Shown: positions 1 to 8,068 of the stretch, one piece after another
Layout: each line of letters opens with the position of its first letter
Numbering within the stretch: the first letter of the stretch is position 1
Origin: Hyphomonas sp. Mor2
Lineage (GTDB): Bacteria > Pseudomonadota > Alphaproteobacteria > Caulobacterales > Hyphomonadaceae
Assembly: GCF_001854405.1 (NCBI RefSeq)
Contig: NZ_CP017718.1
Location: 1 to 64,000, forward strand
Direction: 5' to 3'
Length of the DNA: 64,000 nt
Translations under genes and position numbers: made by a program
The notes under the pieces: generated by a model
Database searches by the model: none
What the model was told of the DNA's origin: nothing
What the model saw: only the letters and a program-made list of their open reading frames with translations

Positions 1-38
1 TGCATAGACGCGACTCCGTCACCCGCCGCACCCATCTC

Positions 39-124
39 GCCCTCATCCCCGGCCCTTCTCGGGGCAATCGTATACGATTGCTTTTCCCTCGAAGCCCGCA
101 TCCGGGAGAAGGGGGCGCGGGAGG
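39..124 (+). repeat. REP-like palindromic repeat, copy A (with insert)
   Basis: The left arm (39-60) is identical over 22 bases to 625-646, and the right arm (102-124) matches the right half of copy B apart from its end. Copy B has a 6-base loop between the arms, whereas this copy carries 41 bases (61-101) that include a perfect 18-base palindrome at 64-81. The repeat ends one base before the stop codon of the DUF559 gene. It looks like an interspersed intergenic palindrome; genome copy number cannot be judged from one window. Confidence 0.7.
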
Positions 125-469
125 TTAGTCCAAGCCCAACTCGGCACATACGATCTGAAGTAAGTGATCCGGGCTGATCGCTAGGTCAGCTGGAACGCGG
201 AGCACGCGCCAACCCGCTGCTTCGAGCCGCTCATCCCGAAGCGCATCACTGAGTTGGACCTGTTCTAGTTCGTGTATGCCACCATCGATTTCGATGACGA
301 GCTTCTTTGATCGGATCGCGAAATCGACGGTCAATCCCTCAATCGGCACTTGCCGCCGCACAGCTATGCCACGTCTCCTCAATTGTCGAAGGGCCTCCCA
401 GGCTTTACGTTCGGGAAAATTCGCGTCGCGGCGCAGGCGTCGCGCGCGCGTAATCGCATGGCGGGTCAT
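125..469 (-). CDS. DUF559 domain protein (restriction-endonuclease-like fold)
   Basis: This 114-residue protein is a stand-alone DUF559 domain, a family in the PD-(D/E)XK / Vsr-like nuclease superfamily. The N-terminus is rich in arginine (RARRLRRD), followed by a WEALRQLRRRG helix and the core strands VDFAIRSKKLVIEIDGG, which hold the D...E-x-D acidic residues expected of the fold, and a WRVLRV strand. The length is typical of the family. It is not in an operon. Related palindromic repeats lie on both sides (39-124, and 539-577 with 625-675). DNA cleavage is inferred from the fold only; no activity is firmly known for most stand-alone members. Confidence 0.8.
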   Translation of the reverse strand: MTRHAITRARRLRRDANFPERKAWEALRQLRRRGIAVRRQVPIEGLTVDFAIRSKKLVIEIDGGIHELEQVQLSDALRDERLEAAGWRVLRVPADLAISPDHLLQIVCAELGLD

Positions 470-538
470 AGGGCAAATCTACAAGCTCGACCGCAAAATG
501 ATCAGATCTGAGCGTCTCAATCCTCACACGGGGGCGAG

Positions 539-577
539 CCCCTCTCCCGATCGCGGGAGAGGGGTTGGGGTGAGGGC
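539..577 (-). repeat. REP-like palindromic repeat, copy C (inverted)
   Basis: Perfect 11-base arms at 539-549 and 554-564 enclose an atcg loop, followed by a ttggggtgagggc tail. Read on the minus strand, it aligns along its length with copies A and B: a gccctca start, a cccc run, and a tctcccg/gggag stem. It is therefore the same element in the opposite orientation. Confidence 0.7.
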
Positions 578-624
578 AAGATGGGATACGTCAAAGCAAT
601 GTCTGTGCGGTCCGAGAGAGCGGT

Positions 625-675
625 GCCCTCATCCCCGGCCCTTCTCCCGCGTCCGGGAGAAGGGGGCGCGAGGGG
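625..675 (+). repeat. REP-like palindromic repeat, copy B
   Basis: This is the compact copy. The left arm (625-646) is identical to that of copy A, and the loop is 6 bases, followed by the gtccgggagaagggggcgcg arm. The stem is imperfect but long (cttctcccg with cgggagaag). It has the form of a bacterial intergenic palindrome. Confidence 0.7.
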
Positions 676-970
676 TGGATTCACGCCCTCAATCCCGCTT
701 CAATCCCCGCCCCACGAAACCGTGTTAGACTCCACCTCATCTCCTCTTGATGAAAGGCTAGTCCGGAACGGCTGGATTAAAGGGGGGAGCGGTGGCCGCG
801 TGGCTTGGCTTGGGGAGCTGTACCCCTTGCACGGTAACGCGCCGGGCTTCGAAGCCGGTCGCGCCAGCGATCATTTGATCCAGTGGATCAAATGAAGGCG
901 CAGAAGGCCCCGGCAGGGGCATCTGCTTCCCATGCCTCCGCCTTCGCTACCGCTCAGGCCTGCTTCGGGG

Positions 971-993
971 AAAAACATCCCCCGGATGTTTTT
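971..993. terminator. Terminator-like hairpin
   Basis: Perfect 10-base arms aaaaacatcc and ggatgttttt surround a ccc loop. The ends are A-rich and T-rich, so it could act in either direction. No gene visibly ends here, so its role is uncertain. Confidence 0.4.
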
Positions 994-1288
994 CTTACCC
1001 CTCCGCAGCCCCTGGCAGGCGCTTGGTCCAGGTGGCCAAGGTCTAACGTATGAAAGCATGTCACCGCGGGCGCGCTTGGTTCAGGCGCAGTATCGCCGTC
1101 TCGAGAGAGCGGCAGTTCCTCCGCGTTTGAAACAAGCGCGCCTCGCCTATCTATCAACTCAGGGTGCAAGCTCGTGAGGCGTTTGCGGCTGCGTGATTTT
1201 CTCCCCAAACGCTCCCCACGGCTTGTCCGTCTCGATCCGGCGTCGATAATTGGAGCCTTACTCTGCGCTTGGGGCTGAAGTGAAAGCG

Positions 1289-1360
1289 GCCAGTCCGCGT
1301 ACAGTCTTTGGTCTCGTCTAAGATTACTATACGTGGCTTTGAAAGCCTGCGCGGACTGGC
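1289..1360. repeat. Long-range inverted repeat upstream of the ligase gene
   Basis: gccagtccgcg (1289-1299) and cgcggactggc (1350-1360) are perfect 11-base arms around a 50-base loop. The pairing can continue outward (aagcgg with ccgctt) across a small bulge. It lies about 100 bases before the DNA ligase start. It may be a structured leader or a small RNA; nothing identifies a family. Confidence 0.45.
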
Positions 1361-1462
1361 AAAGCCGCTTCCTACGGGGAGGACCGTAACACAAACTTGC
1401 CCTAACGGCAATTTACCTGGACGCGCTGGACCCGATCAGGTCTGCGCGCCATATCTCCAGCC

Positions 1463-3091
1463 ATGGAAGCTTTCGCTCTCTTTCTGGAACGCCTGCTGCT
1501 GACGCCGTCTCGGAACAGCAAGCTGGCGCTGATGGCCGATTACTTCCGGACACAGCCGGATCCTGAGCGAGGTTGGGCGCTGGCGGCCCTCACAAATGAG
1601 ATTGATCTGCCCGGTGTGAAAGCCGGACTGATTCGGCGTCTGGTCGAAAGCAAGGTCGATCATGAGCTGTTTCGCCTGTCTTATGACTATGTCGGTGATC
1701 TGGCTGACACGGTCAGCCTGATCTGGCCTGCAGAGCATGGCGCCAATCGGGTGCCGAGCCTCAGTGAAGTGGTGGAACAGCTCTCAGACGCGACCAAGGC
1801 GCAAGGCGAACGACTGATTGAGGGGTGGCTGAACACACTCGATTCCCGCGGGCGCTGGGCCCTGCTGAAACTGGTTACGGGCGGTTTGCGGATCGGTGTG
1901 TCGTCGCGCCTCGCCAAGGTCGCTGCCGCACAGTTCGGGCAGGTCGAAGCGAGCGAGGTTGAAGAAATCTGGCACGGGCTGGAGCCACCCTATCTCAGCC
2001 TGTTCGCCTGGCTGGATGGAGAGGCCGAGAAGCCGCAACCTGATGTGGCGGCACCGTTTCGCCCGGTCATGCTGGCGCATCCCTTGGTGGCCAAGAAGGA
2101 TAGGGACAATCCCGATGCGATCGATCCGGACCTGATCACGGTCGAACAGTTTGCAGCGGAATGGAAATATGATGGCATCCGCGTTCAGGCTGTTTCAGAA
2201 AACGGGACACGGCGCCTCTATACCCGAACCGGCGATGATATCAGCCATACGTTTCCCGATGTCCTTGCGGCCATGGATTTCGAAGCGGCGCTGGATGGTG
2301 AGCTCCTGGTCCGCGCCTCTGACGGCGGCGTCGCACCGTTCAACGAATTGCAACAGCGCCTCAATCGAAAAACGGTCACCAGGAAACAGATGGAGTCGAG
2401 ACCTGCCTTCATTCGCGTCTATGACCTGTTGGTCGAGGGTGAAGAAGATCTACGCAGGCTGAGCTTCAGGCACCGCCGCGCGCGGCTTGAATCCTTCGTG
2501 TCGGGCCTCAGCACGGATCGTATCGATTTGTCGCCGCTGGTGCCGGTGACGACGATTGACGAACTGGAACGCGCGCGCAACACACCACCCGCGCCCGAGA
2601 TTGAGGGCCTGATGCTGAAACGGTGGGACAGCGTGTACGAAGCCGGGCGCCCGAAAGGGCCATGGTTCAAGTGGAAACGCGATCCGTTCCTCATTGATGC
2701 AGTGCTTCTCTATGCGCAGCGTGGACATGGCAAGCGCTCGAGTTTCTATTCCGATTTCACCTTCGGTGTCTGGCGCGACATGGATGGGGAAGACCAGCTG
2801 ACACCGGTCGGGAAGGCCTATTTCGGGTTTACGGATGACGAGCTGAAACAGCTCGACAAGTTCGTGCGCGACAACACACTGGAGCGGTTCGGGCCGGTGC
2901 GATCGGTGACGGCGACCAAGGATCATGGCCTGGTTCTGGAAGTGGCGTTCGAAGGGTTGCAGCGCAGCCCTCGCCACAAGTCCGGCATCGCCATGCGCTT
3001 TCCGCGGATCAACCGTATTCGCTGGGACAAACCCGCGGCGGAAGCGGACCGGCTGGAAAACCTCGAAGCGCTCTTGCCCCCGGGGGCGTGA
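1463..3091 (+). CDS. ATP-dependent DNA ligase (bacterial ligase-associated type)
   Basis: This 542-residue ligase seals nicks using ATP and is additional to the NAD-dependent LigA that bacteria use in replication. The N-terminal alpha-helical DNA-binding domain occupies roughly residues 1-200. The adenylation domain begins near 205, with the nucleotide-accepting lysine K235 in KYDGIR. Further ligase motifs are GELL, EGLMLKR and the WFKWKRD lysine motif near 400, followed by a C-terminal OB-fold. The size and N-terminal sequence fit the PP_1105/TIGR04120 family, which usually sits with a helicase (Lhr-like), an exonuclease and a phosphoesterase. None of those partners is next to it here. The ATG at 1463 gives the family's N-terminus. 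Confidence 0.93.
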   Translation: MEAFALFLERLLLTPSRNSKLALMADYFRTQPDPERGWALAALTNEIDLPGVKAGLIRRLVESKVDHELFRLSYDYVGDLADTVSLIWPAEHGANRVPSLSEVVEQLSDATKAQGERLIEGWLNTLDSRGRWALLKLVTGGLRIGVSSRLAKVAAAQFGQVEASEVEEIWHGLEPPYLSLFAWLDGEAEKPQPDVAAPFRPVMLAHPLVAKKDRDNPDAIDPDLITVEQFAAEWKYDGIRVQAVSENGTRRLYTRTGDDISHTFPDVLAAMDFEAALDGELLVRASDGGVAPFNELQQRLNRKTVTRKQMESRPAFIRVYDLLVEGEEDLRRLSFRHRRARLESFVSGLSTDRIDLSPLVPVTTIDELERARNTPPAPEIEGLMLKRWDSVYEAGRPKGPWFKWKRDPFLIDAVLLYAQRGHGKRSSFYSDFTFGVWRDMDGEDQLTPVGKAYFGFTDDELKQLDKFVRDNTLERFGPVRSVTATKDHGLVLEVAFEGLQRSPRHKSGIAMRFPRINRIRWDKPAAEADRLENLEALLPPGA

Positions 3092-3125
3092 TGGACTTGT
3101 CAGAAAAGCCTGTTAGGGCGGGATC

Positions 3126-4034
3126 GTGACGTTTCGCGATTTTCTTCTGCTTGCCGCGGTTTGTTTCGTCTGGGGACTGAACCTGGTGGTGACTCGCTGG
3201 GCGGTGGCGGAAGCGGGCGTACCTCCCATCTTCTTCGCCGCGATCCGCTTTGCAGGCCTGGCGCTTGTCTTGTTCTGGTTCCTGCGCCCGATCCCGAAAC
3301 AGATGGGAATCCTGTTCCTCATCGCCATGGGCATGGGGGCGGGACATTTCGCATTGTTGTTCCAGGGCCTGGCCGCCGCAGAGGCCAGCGCCGTCTCTGT
3401 CGTCGGCCAGTTGGGGGTTCCGTTTTCAACTCTGATGAGCATGGCCTTTCTCGGTGAGACTGTCGGCTGGCGGAGGGGGCTCGGCATCATGCTTGCCTTT
3501 GCCGGCGCACTTCTGATTGCCGTGGACCCTCAGACCTTTTCCTTGAGTTTCGGTCTGATCTACGTCGTCTTCGCAGCTTTGGTCGCCTCCGCAGCGGGGA
3601 TCCTGATGAAGCGAATGCCATCGATCAGCGCGCTTCAGATGCAAGCCTGGATCGGGCTGTTCAGCTTTGCCCCCTTGTTCGCCGTCTCTGGGCTGGTGGA
3701 GGGCGACCAGAATGGCTGGGGGGCGCTGCTGGACGGGGGATGGTTGGTCTGGCTGGCAACGATTTACGCCATTATCGGCGTCAGCGTGTTTGGACATGGC
3801 GGCTTCTATTCACTGATCAAGAAGTATGACATCTCGCTGCTGTCCCCGCTCACCCTGATGACGCCCATCTGGGGGGTTGTGCTCGGTGTCGTGCTGCTCG
3901 GCGAAGTCATGACTCTGCAACTGGTCGTCGGCGCGGCGATTTCGCTTGGTGGCGTATTTGTTATTCTCGTCCGACCAAATCGGGTTATGCCGGAAGCCGC
4001 ATTGGGTGACAAAGTCAGGAGCGTAAAGGAATGA
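3126..4034 (+). CDS. EamA/DMT family transporter
   Basis: A 302-residue inner-membrane protein with about ten hydrophobic segments arranged as two EamA repeats. The first repeat starts with FRDFLLLAAVCFVWGLNLVVTRWAV-type sequence and the second begins near residue 150. Members export small metabolites such as amino acids; the substrate cannot be read from sequence. The start is a GTG at 3126. The stop overlaps the ATG of the amidase gene (ATGA), and the ligase gene ends 35 bases upstream, so co-transcription is likely. Confidence 0.88.
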   Translation: MTFRDFLLLAAVCFVWGLNLVVTRWAVAEAGVPPIFFAAIRFAGLALVLFWFLRPIPKQMGILFLIAMGMGAGHFALLFQGLAAAEASAVSVVGQLGVPFSTLMSMAFLGETVGWRRGLGIMLAFAGALLIAVDPQTFSLSFGLIYVVFAALVASAAGILMKRMPSISALQMQAWIGLFSFAPLFAVSGLVEGDQNGWGALLDGGWLVWLATIYAIIGVSVFGHGGFYSLIKKYDISLLSPLTLMTPIWGVVLGVVLLGEVMTLQLVVGAAISLGGVFVILVRPNRVMPEAALGDKVRSVKE

Positions 4035-4843
4035 AAATCGAAGCGCTGCCGAGTCCCAATTTCAATGATCGCAAACACCCGATCGATATGCTCGTTCTGC
4101 ACTATACGGGTATGGAAACGGGTCAGGACGCGCTCGACCGCATGCGCGACAAGGCGGCCAGTGTTTCAGCCCATTACATGCTCTGGGAAGATGGCAGGGT
4201 CGTGCAATTGGTCGGCGAAGACAAGCGGGCCTGGCATGCCGGGATATCCAAGTGGCAAGGTGACGAGGATCTTAATTCCCGCTCGATCGGGATCGAGATC
4301 GTCAATGGTGGGCATGACTGGCCTCTCACGGATGGTGGACTGCCGCCTTACCCTGACGCGCAGGTCGAGGCGTTGATCGAATTGTGCGGCGGCATTCTCG
4401 GACGCTGGGAGATACCAGCCCAGCGCATCGTGGGCCATTCGGACATTGCCCCGGCGCGCAAGGATGATCCGGGTGAACACTTTCCCTGGGACCGACTGGC
4501 ACACGGCGGTATCGGCATTTGGCCATTCTCGATCTCAGACGATCCGACTGCGCCTGCGGATGAAAACATGACGGGGCGCTTGCAGCAGGAACCTGATTTG
4601 ATCGGTCGTGGTCTCGCGCCCGGCGAGATCGGACAATCGGTTGGGCGTATGCAAACCATGTTGGCCAGGATTGGCTATGATATCCCCGTGACGGAGTCGT
4701 ATTGCGATGCCACGCAAGCTTGCGTTCAGGCCTTTCAAAGGCGGTGGGTGCAGGACCGTGTGTCCGGTGCGGCGGATCTTGTGACGCTACAAAGAATTGG
4801 TATCGTCGAAGCGACCTATCGGAGCACCGAAGATGAAACATGA
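4031..4843 (+). CDS. N-acetylmuramoyl-L-alanine amidase, AmpD/AmiD-like, with peptidoglycan-binding domain
   Basis: A 270-residue Amidase_2 enzyme predicted to cleave the bond between N-acetylmuramic acid and the peptide of murein or its recycled fragments. Zinc ligands expected from AmpD are present: H24 in VLHYTG, H136 in GHSDIAP and D146 ten residues later. Residues about 195-265 form a PG_binding_1-like three-helix domain (IGQSVGRMQTML, CVQAFQRRW). No signal peptide is visible, which fits a cytoplasmic recycling enzyme, although the C-terminal binding domain is more typical of envelope enzymes. It overlaps the transporter gene upstream and the CpeT-like gene downstream. Confidence 0.9.
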   Translation: MKIEALPSPNFNDRKHPIDMLVLHYTGMETGQDALDRMRDKAASVSAHYMLWEDGRVVQLVGEDKRAWHAGISKWQGDEDLNSRSIGIEIVNGGHDWPLTDGGLPPYPDAQVEALIELCGGILGRWEIPAQRIVGHSDIAPARKDDPGEHFPWDRLAHGGIGIWPFSISDDPTAPADENMTGRLQQEPDLIGRGLAPGEIGQSVGRMQTMLARIGYDIPVTESYCDATQACVQAFQRRWVQDRVSGAADLVTLQRIGIVEATYRSTEDET

Positions 4844-5444
4844 GTTGATCCTCTGCACGGTTGCGGTCGCGACTGCCGCCTGCGCCAGCTCGCCAGAGTC
4901 TTCTCCGGCGGAGACACTTGCCGGGCAGATGACCGGTACATTTGAAACCGCGATCGGGACGGACGAAGCGATGCGGGATCGGCGCATTCAGATCGCACCA
5001 CTTGGCGCGGGTGAGTGGCTCTACTATCAGGTCAACCACCGAAGCGATCTCTCAGTCTATCGCCAACGCATCCTGCAATTGGAGCCGCTGCCCGATGGCA
5101 GCGTACGGCAAACCGCGTGGACGTTTGATGATGCCGAGGCCCACGCGGATTTGTGGGACAAACCGAACGCGCTGGCTGCGCTTACGCGGGAGGATCTATC
5201 CACCGGACTGGAAGATGGATGCGCACAAGTCTGGCAACTCGCAGAAGGGGTTTGGCGCGGGACGGTCGATCCGGAGACCTGCATCATCGATTCCACCCGG
5301 AGAGGGATGCAGATACGCATTGGGGCGGAGTCTGTTCTGGAGGCTGACGCGCTCTCTCTGGCTGAGCGTGGATTCAATCTGGAGGGCGAGCAGCTTTGGG
5401 GAACCGCCCCGGGAGACTACTATCGGCTTGCCCGCGCCGACTAA
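4833..5444 (+). CDS. CpeT/CpcT family lipoprotein (DUF1001)
   Basis: A 203-residue protein of the CpeT/CpcT family. The founding members are cyanobacterial bilin lyases, but this lineage has no phycobiliproteins, so a different, unknown role is expected. The ATG at 4833 overlaps the amidase stop and gives a lipoprotein signal ending in ATAAC. Conserved stretches visible are LAGQMTGTFET, the RIQIAPL...WLYYQ strand, YRQRILQLEP and GTVDPETC. It appears to be the last gene of the EamA-amidase-CpeT run. A longer reading frame begins at 4797 but would add an unlikely pre-sequence. Confidence 0.8.
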   Translation: MKHELILCTVAVATAACASSPESSPAETLAGQMTGTFETAIGTDEAMRDRRIQIAPLGAGEWLYYQVNHRSDLSVYRQRILQLEPLPDGSVRQTAWTFDDAEAHADLWDKPNALAALTREDLSTGLEDGCAQVWQLAEGVWRGTVDPETCIIDSTRRGMQIRIGAESVLEADALSLAERGFNLEGEQLWGTAPGDYYRLARAD

Positions 5445-5719
5445 CTTGATCCTGACACATTTGCGCTCTATCCCCGATGCGCCCCTCGTATTGCTGCGGC
5501 TGCTGACCGTGCAATTTTTACGAGGACAAGATAATGACACATCGCGGCAGAGCCTGGCGGCGCCTGCAAAACCGCAAGCATGGCCAAACCACACAGCCAT
5601 CGAAACTGCGTGCCTGCCATGAAGAGAAAAGCTGGCGATTGCTCTATTTTCGATCGGCCAAGCTCAAATGCGCGAGGCAATTGGGCCGGTTCTGGCCACA
5701 TCGCGAATGGGAGACCGTT

Positions 5720-6079
5720 ATGACGGATGCTGAACCTCTTCGGGTCCTGTTCGTCTGTTCCAGGAATCAATGGCGTAGTCCGACCGCCGAGAAAGTGTTC
5801 CGGAAGGATCCGGCCCTTCAGGTTCGCTCGGCGGGGACGTCACGCAACGCCCGCCGGACGATCACCATCACGGATATCCGTTGGGCTGATCTGATCCTGG
5901 TCATGGAAGACAAGCACCGCGCGCGTTTAAGAGCGCAATTTCGGGACGAGTTGCGTTACAAGCGCTTGCACTCGCTCGATATTCCAGACCTGTACCGCTT
6001 CATGGACCCGGATCTGATCGAAGTGTTGCAGGACAAGGTGATGCCTTTGCTTCGGGAAGATCCATCAGGCCGTTTCTAG
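5720..6079 (+). CDS. Small low-molecular-weight protein tyrosine phosphatase-like protein
   Basis: A 119-residue cytoplasmic protein with the LMW-phosphatase signature. Strand VLFVC is followed by the P-loop C13-SRNQW-R19-S20 (Cx5RS), which would supply the nucleophilic cysteine and phosphate-binding arginine. It is shorter than classical LMW-PTPs and matches the compact COG4551-like group. The ATG at 5720 is chosen because the family starts just before the VLFVC strand and gggaga lies upstream. The frame is open from an ATG at 5534 that also has a ribosome-site-like gagg, so a 62-residue basic extension is possible. Its substrate is unknown. Confidence 0.8.
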   Translation: MTDAEPLRVLFVCSRNQWRSPTAEKVFRKDPALQVRSAGTSRNARRTITITDIRWADLILVMEDKHRARLRAQFRDELRYKRLHSLDIPDLYRFMDPDLIEVLQDKVMPLLREDPSGRF

Positions 6080-6870
6080 TCCGGAGAAACATCGAGCGTG
6101 AGGGCCGTGGTGTAGCTGCGTATGTCCGTCTCAGCACCATCGGGCGCAGGCGCTTGCAGACGGGTCATGAGCAGATGAATGCCGGGTTCTGTGAACGTAA
6201 TCGAGAAGATACCATCCTCGTCCGTGCGGGTTCGGACACCATCCGCATCCCGAAGGCGCTGGGCTTCATTGGTCAACAGAACGTCCTGATCGGCGACCGG
6301 TTCGCCGTCCAGGGTGATGCGCCCAATGAATGGCGTCCCGACCTTGACAGAGCTGGGATGCAAGGCCGGCTCGATGGCGAGCCGGCCCACCTGCGCCCGA
6401 ATAGCACCCCAATCCTGCAGGCCGACCGTGACATAAGCGTCTGTCACGGTGGCCGTCTGGGAGGAAAGGATTGGGGTGCCTTCGGGGACCTCGTTGAGGG
6501 TCGCATCCGGGCTGTTCACCAGATGATACGTACCGCCCAGGAGAACGTATTCTCCTTTGCGGCCAAGCCGTTCTCCGGTCGTGATCCGGGTTGTGCCGGA
6601 GGCCATGATCTCGTGCTCGAGAATGGTCACATTTGAGAAGGATTCGATCCGTTCCGGAGCCGTGCTTTCGCCATCTGGTCCGATGATAGCGAACGTATCC
6701 GTGCGCACGGCATAGCGTGGCTCGCAGCAGAAATCATTGAAGGCGACTTCGACCGTAATGGTTTGCTCGGCCTTGGGCGAGAAGGTCGAGGGCTTCACGT
6801 ATGCCGTGTCTGCCACAGACGCTCCGGTCATGGAGAGCGCAATGCAGATGGTGGCGGCGATGCGAGTCAT
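6076..6870 (-). CDS. DUF4198 domain periplasmic protein
   Basis: A 264-residue protein with a cleavable signal peptide (cut near SVADTAYV) and a DUF4198 architecture: beta-rich sequence, with a C-terminal carboxypeptidase-regulatory-like module near residues 165-260 (GTPFIGRITLDGEPVADQDV, TDEDGIFSITF). A CC pair occurs in FNDFCCEPR. DUF4198 proteins often accompany metal-uptake receptors, and here the gene follows the DUF6607 gene with stop and start overlapping (TGATG), opposite a TonB receptor. A periplasmic accessory function in iron or heme uptake is inferred from context. The 3' end overlaps the phosphatase gene by four bases. Confidence 0.8.
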   Translation of the reverse strand: MTRIAATICIALSMTGASVADTAYVKPSTFSPKAEQTITVEVAFNDFCCEPRYAVRTDTFAIIGPDGESTAPERIESFSNVTILEHEIMASGTTRITTGERLGRKGEYVLLGGTYHLVNSPDATLNEVPEGTPILSSQTATVTDAYVTVGLQDWGAIRAQVGRLAIEPALHPSSVKVGTPFIGRITLDGEPVADQDVLLTNEAQRLRDADGVRTRTDEDGIFSITFTEPGIHLLMTRLQAPAPDGAETDIRSYTTALTLDVSPD

Positions 6871-7913
6871 CAGTAATCCGCGCTTGCCAATTTCGTGGTC
6901 GGACGCAGGCGATCCGTGAGCGTGCCAATATCGGCTGTCACGAAACTGTTGATAACGTCACGGGCTTCATTGAGGGCCGGGTCGAGAGGCTTTTCGCCGT
7001 CCTTCACAGCGCGAGCGAGATCCAACAATGGCATGTACAGATCTTCCGTTTCGCCTTTGATCGTGATCGCAAATTGGTCATTCTCGTCCGCAATGCGGGC
7101 CCATTCAGTCCGCACGCCCGCCCAGAATTCTGCTGTTCCAGACCAATAGTCCTCGGCGGCTGAGACCGGGTAATCGCTGTAGGCTTTGTAGGTGTTCACC
7201 CCAACCTCGCGGACCAGAACTTGCGGCCCCGCGTTTAGCATCAGCTTGGAGTTATCCTGCTCATGCACCCAGCCCCAGGGCGTGATCACATGCCGATTGA
7301 CCGCGTCCACCGCGTGGTAGTCATCACGTGTGGTCATGTCGCGGCGGGGCAAGGGACGCCAGGCCTGCGCAGGCGTCCATTCGGCGAGGCCGTCTTCATA
7401 CGTCCATTTCGCAACCGCGCCATAGCGCGGGGCGTCATCGACCTGATAGACGGTTTGTGACCAGGTGCCGGCGCGTTCGGACGCCGGGACATCGCGCCAC
7501 TCCCAGGCATTGCCACCAATGAAGGTCAGCACCCGCGCAGGCTCATATTGCCAGTCCTGGCGCCAGTGCTTGACCACGAATGGGGCGTCATCCGGGCCCA
7601 CCACGAGCAGGTGCTGCAGGCTGATAAAGTCGCCGCGGTCTTCGATTACGCGCACCGATTCATGACCGCCCGACAGTTTGGGCGATTTGAGGTCGTAGCC
7701 TTCGACAAAGGAGATGGTCTCGGTGAAGTCGAACGTGACTTTGTAGTCTCCAGCCATGGCCAAGATCGATTGCCGATCTTGTTCAAAATGCGCGAATTCG
7801 GGCGCTGAGACAGCCGTTTCGGCAGTCGTGGAGGCGATGGTGGTGCATGCGGGCGCCAGAGCCAGAATTGAGATGCTCGCAGCGGCGGCGAGCCAAGTTC
7901 GCTTGTTCAACAT
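6870..7913 (-). CDS. DUF6607 family lipoprotein
   Basis: A 347-residue protein with a lipoprotein signal (LAPAC) and a long conserved domain that I recognise as DUF6607. Visible features are FDFTETISF, VRVIEDRGDFISLQHLLVV, VKHWRQDWQYEP and VHEQDNSKLML. The function is not established. It is the first gene of a two-gene unit with DUF4198 and is divergent from the TonB receptor at 8069 across a Fur-like box, so iron-repressed expression with the receptor is likely. It may be an outer-membrane-anchored partner of the receptor, but that is inference. Confidence 0.8.
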   Translation of the reverse strand: MLNKRTWLAAAASISILALAPACTTIASTTAETAVSAPEFAHFEQDRQSILAMAGDYKVTFDFTETISFVEGYDLKSPKLSGGHESVRVIEDRGDFISLQHLLVVGPDDAPFVVKHWRQDWQYEPARVLTFIGGNAWEWRDVPASERAGTWSQTVYQVDDAPRYGAVAKWTYEDGLAEWTPAQAWRPLPRRDMTTRDDYHAVDAVNRHVITPWGWVHEQDNSKLMLNAGPQVLVREVGVNTYKAYSDYPVSAAEDYWSGTAEFWAGVRTEWARIADENDQFAITIKGETEDLYMPLLDLARAVKDGEKPLDPALNEARDVINSFVTADIGTLTDRLRPTTKLASADY

Positions 7914-7953
7914 GATGGGTCCTGTGTCGAAATCTGAAGAAGGAATATCTTTC

Positions 7954-7982
7954 TGATAATGAAAGTAAGAATCATTTGCAAT
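7954..7982. promoter_or_regulatory. Fur-like operator in divergent region
   Basis: Read on the minus strand, attgcaaatgattctt followed by actttcattatca resembles the proteobacterial Fur box (GATAATGATAATCATTATC family), with a good TGCAAATGATTCT half and a TGATAAT half. It lies between the DUF6607 and TonB receptor starts, where it could repress both genes when iron is plentiful. This is a pattern match by eye only. Confidence 0.6.
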
Positions 7983-8068
7983 AAGGAATTTAACCTGCCA
8001 TAGGGCTTTTTGCGAACCATTCTCATGTTGAGAAGATCCATCAAAGAGCCAAATTCAGAGGGTAAATT

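Larger units (their letters stand above)
676..1462. other. Hairpin-rich stretch without a convincing gene
   Basis: Several short open frames exist on both strands, but they overlap one another, have skewed composition and match no family I recognise. What is visible is structure. There are 10-base arms around agt at 872-894 (catttgatcc / ggatcaaatg), the palindrome ggcttcgaagcc near 845, a terminator-like hairpin at 971-993, and the long inverted repeat at 1289-1360. I see no RNA family that I can name. Confidence 0.5.

Noticed and set aside
932-1177. Short + strand frames in the gap at 676-1462 as genes
   Set aside because: They overlap hairpins and each other, have skewed composition and no ribosome site.
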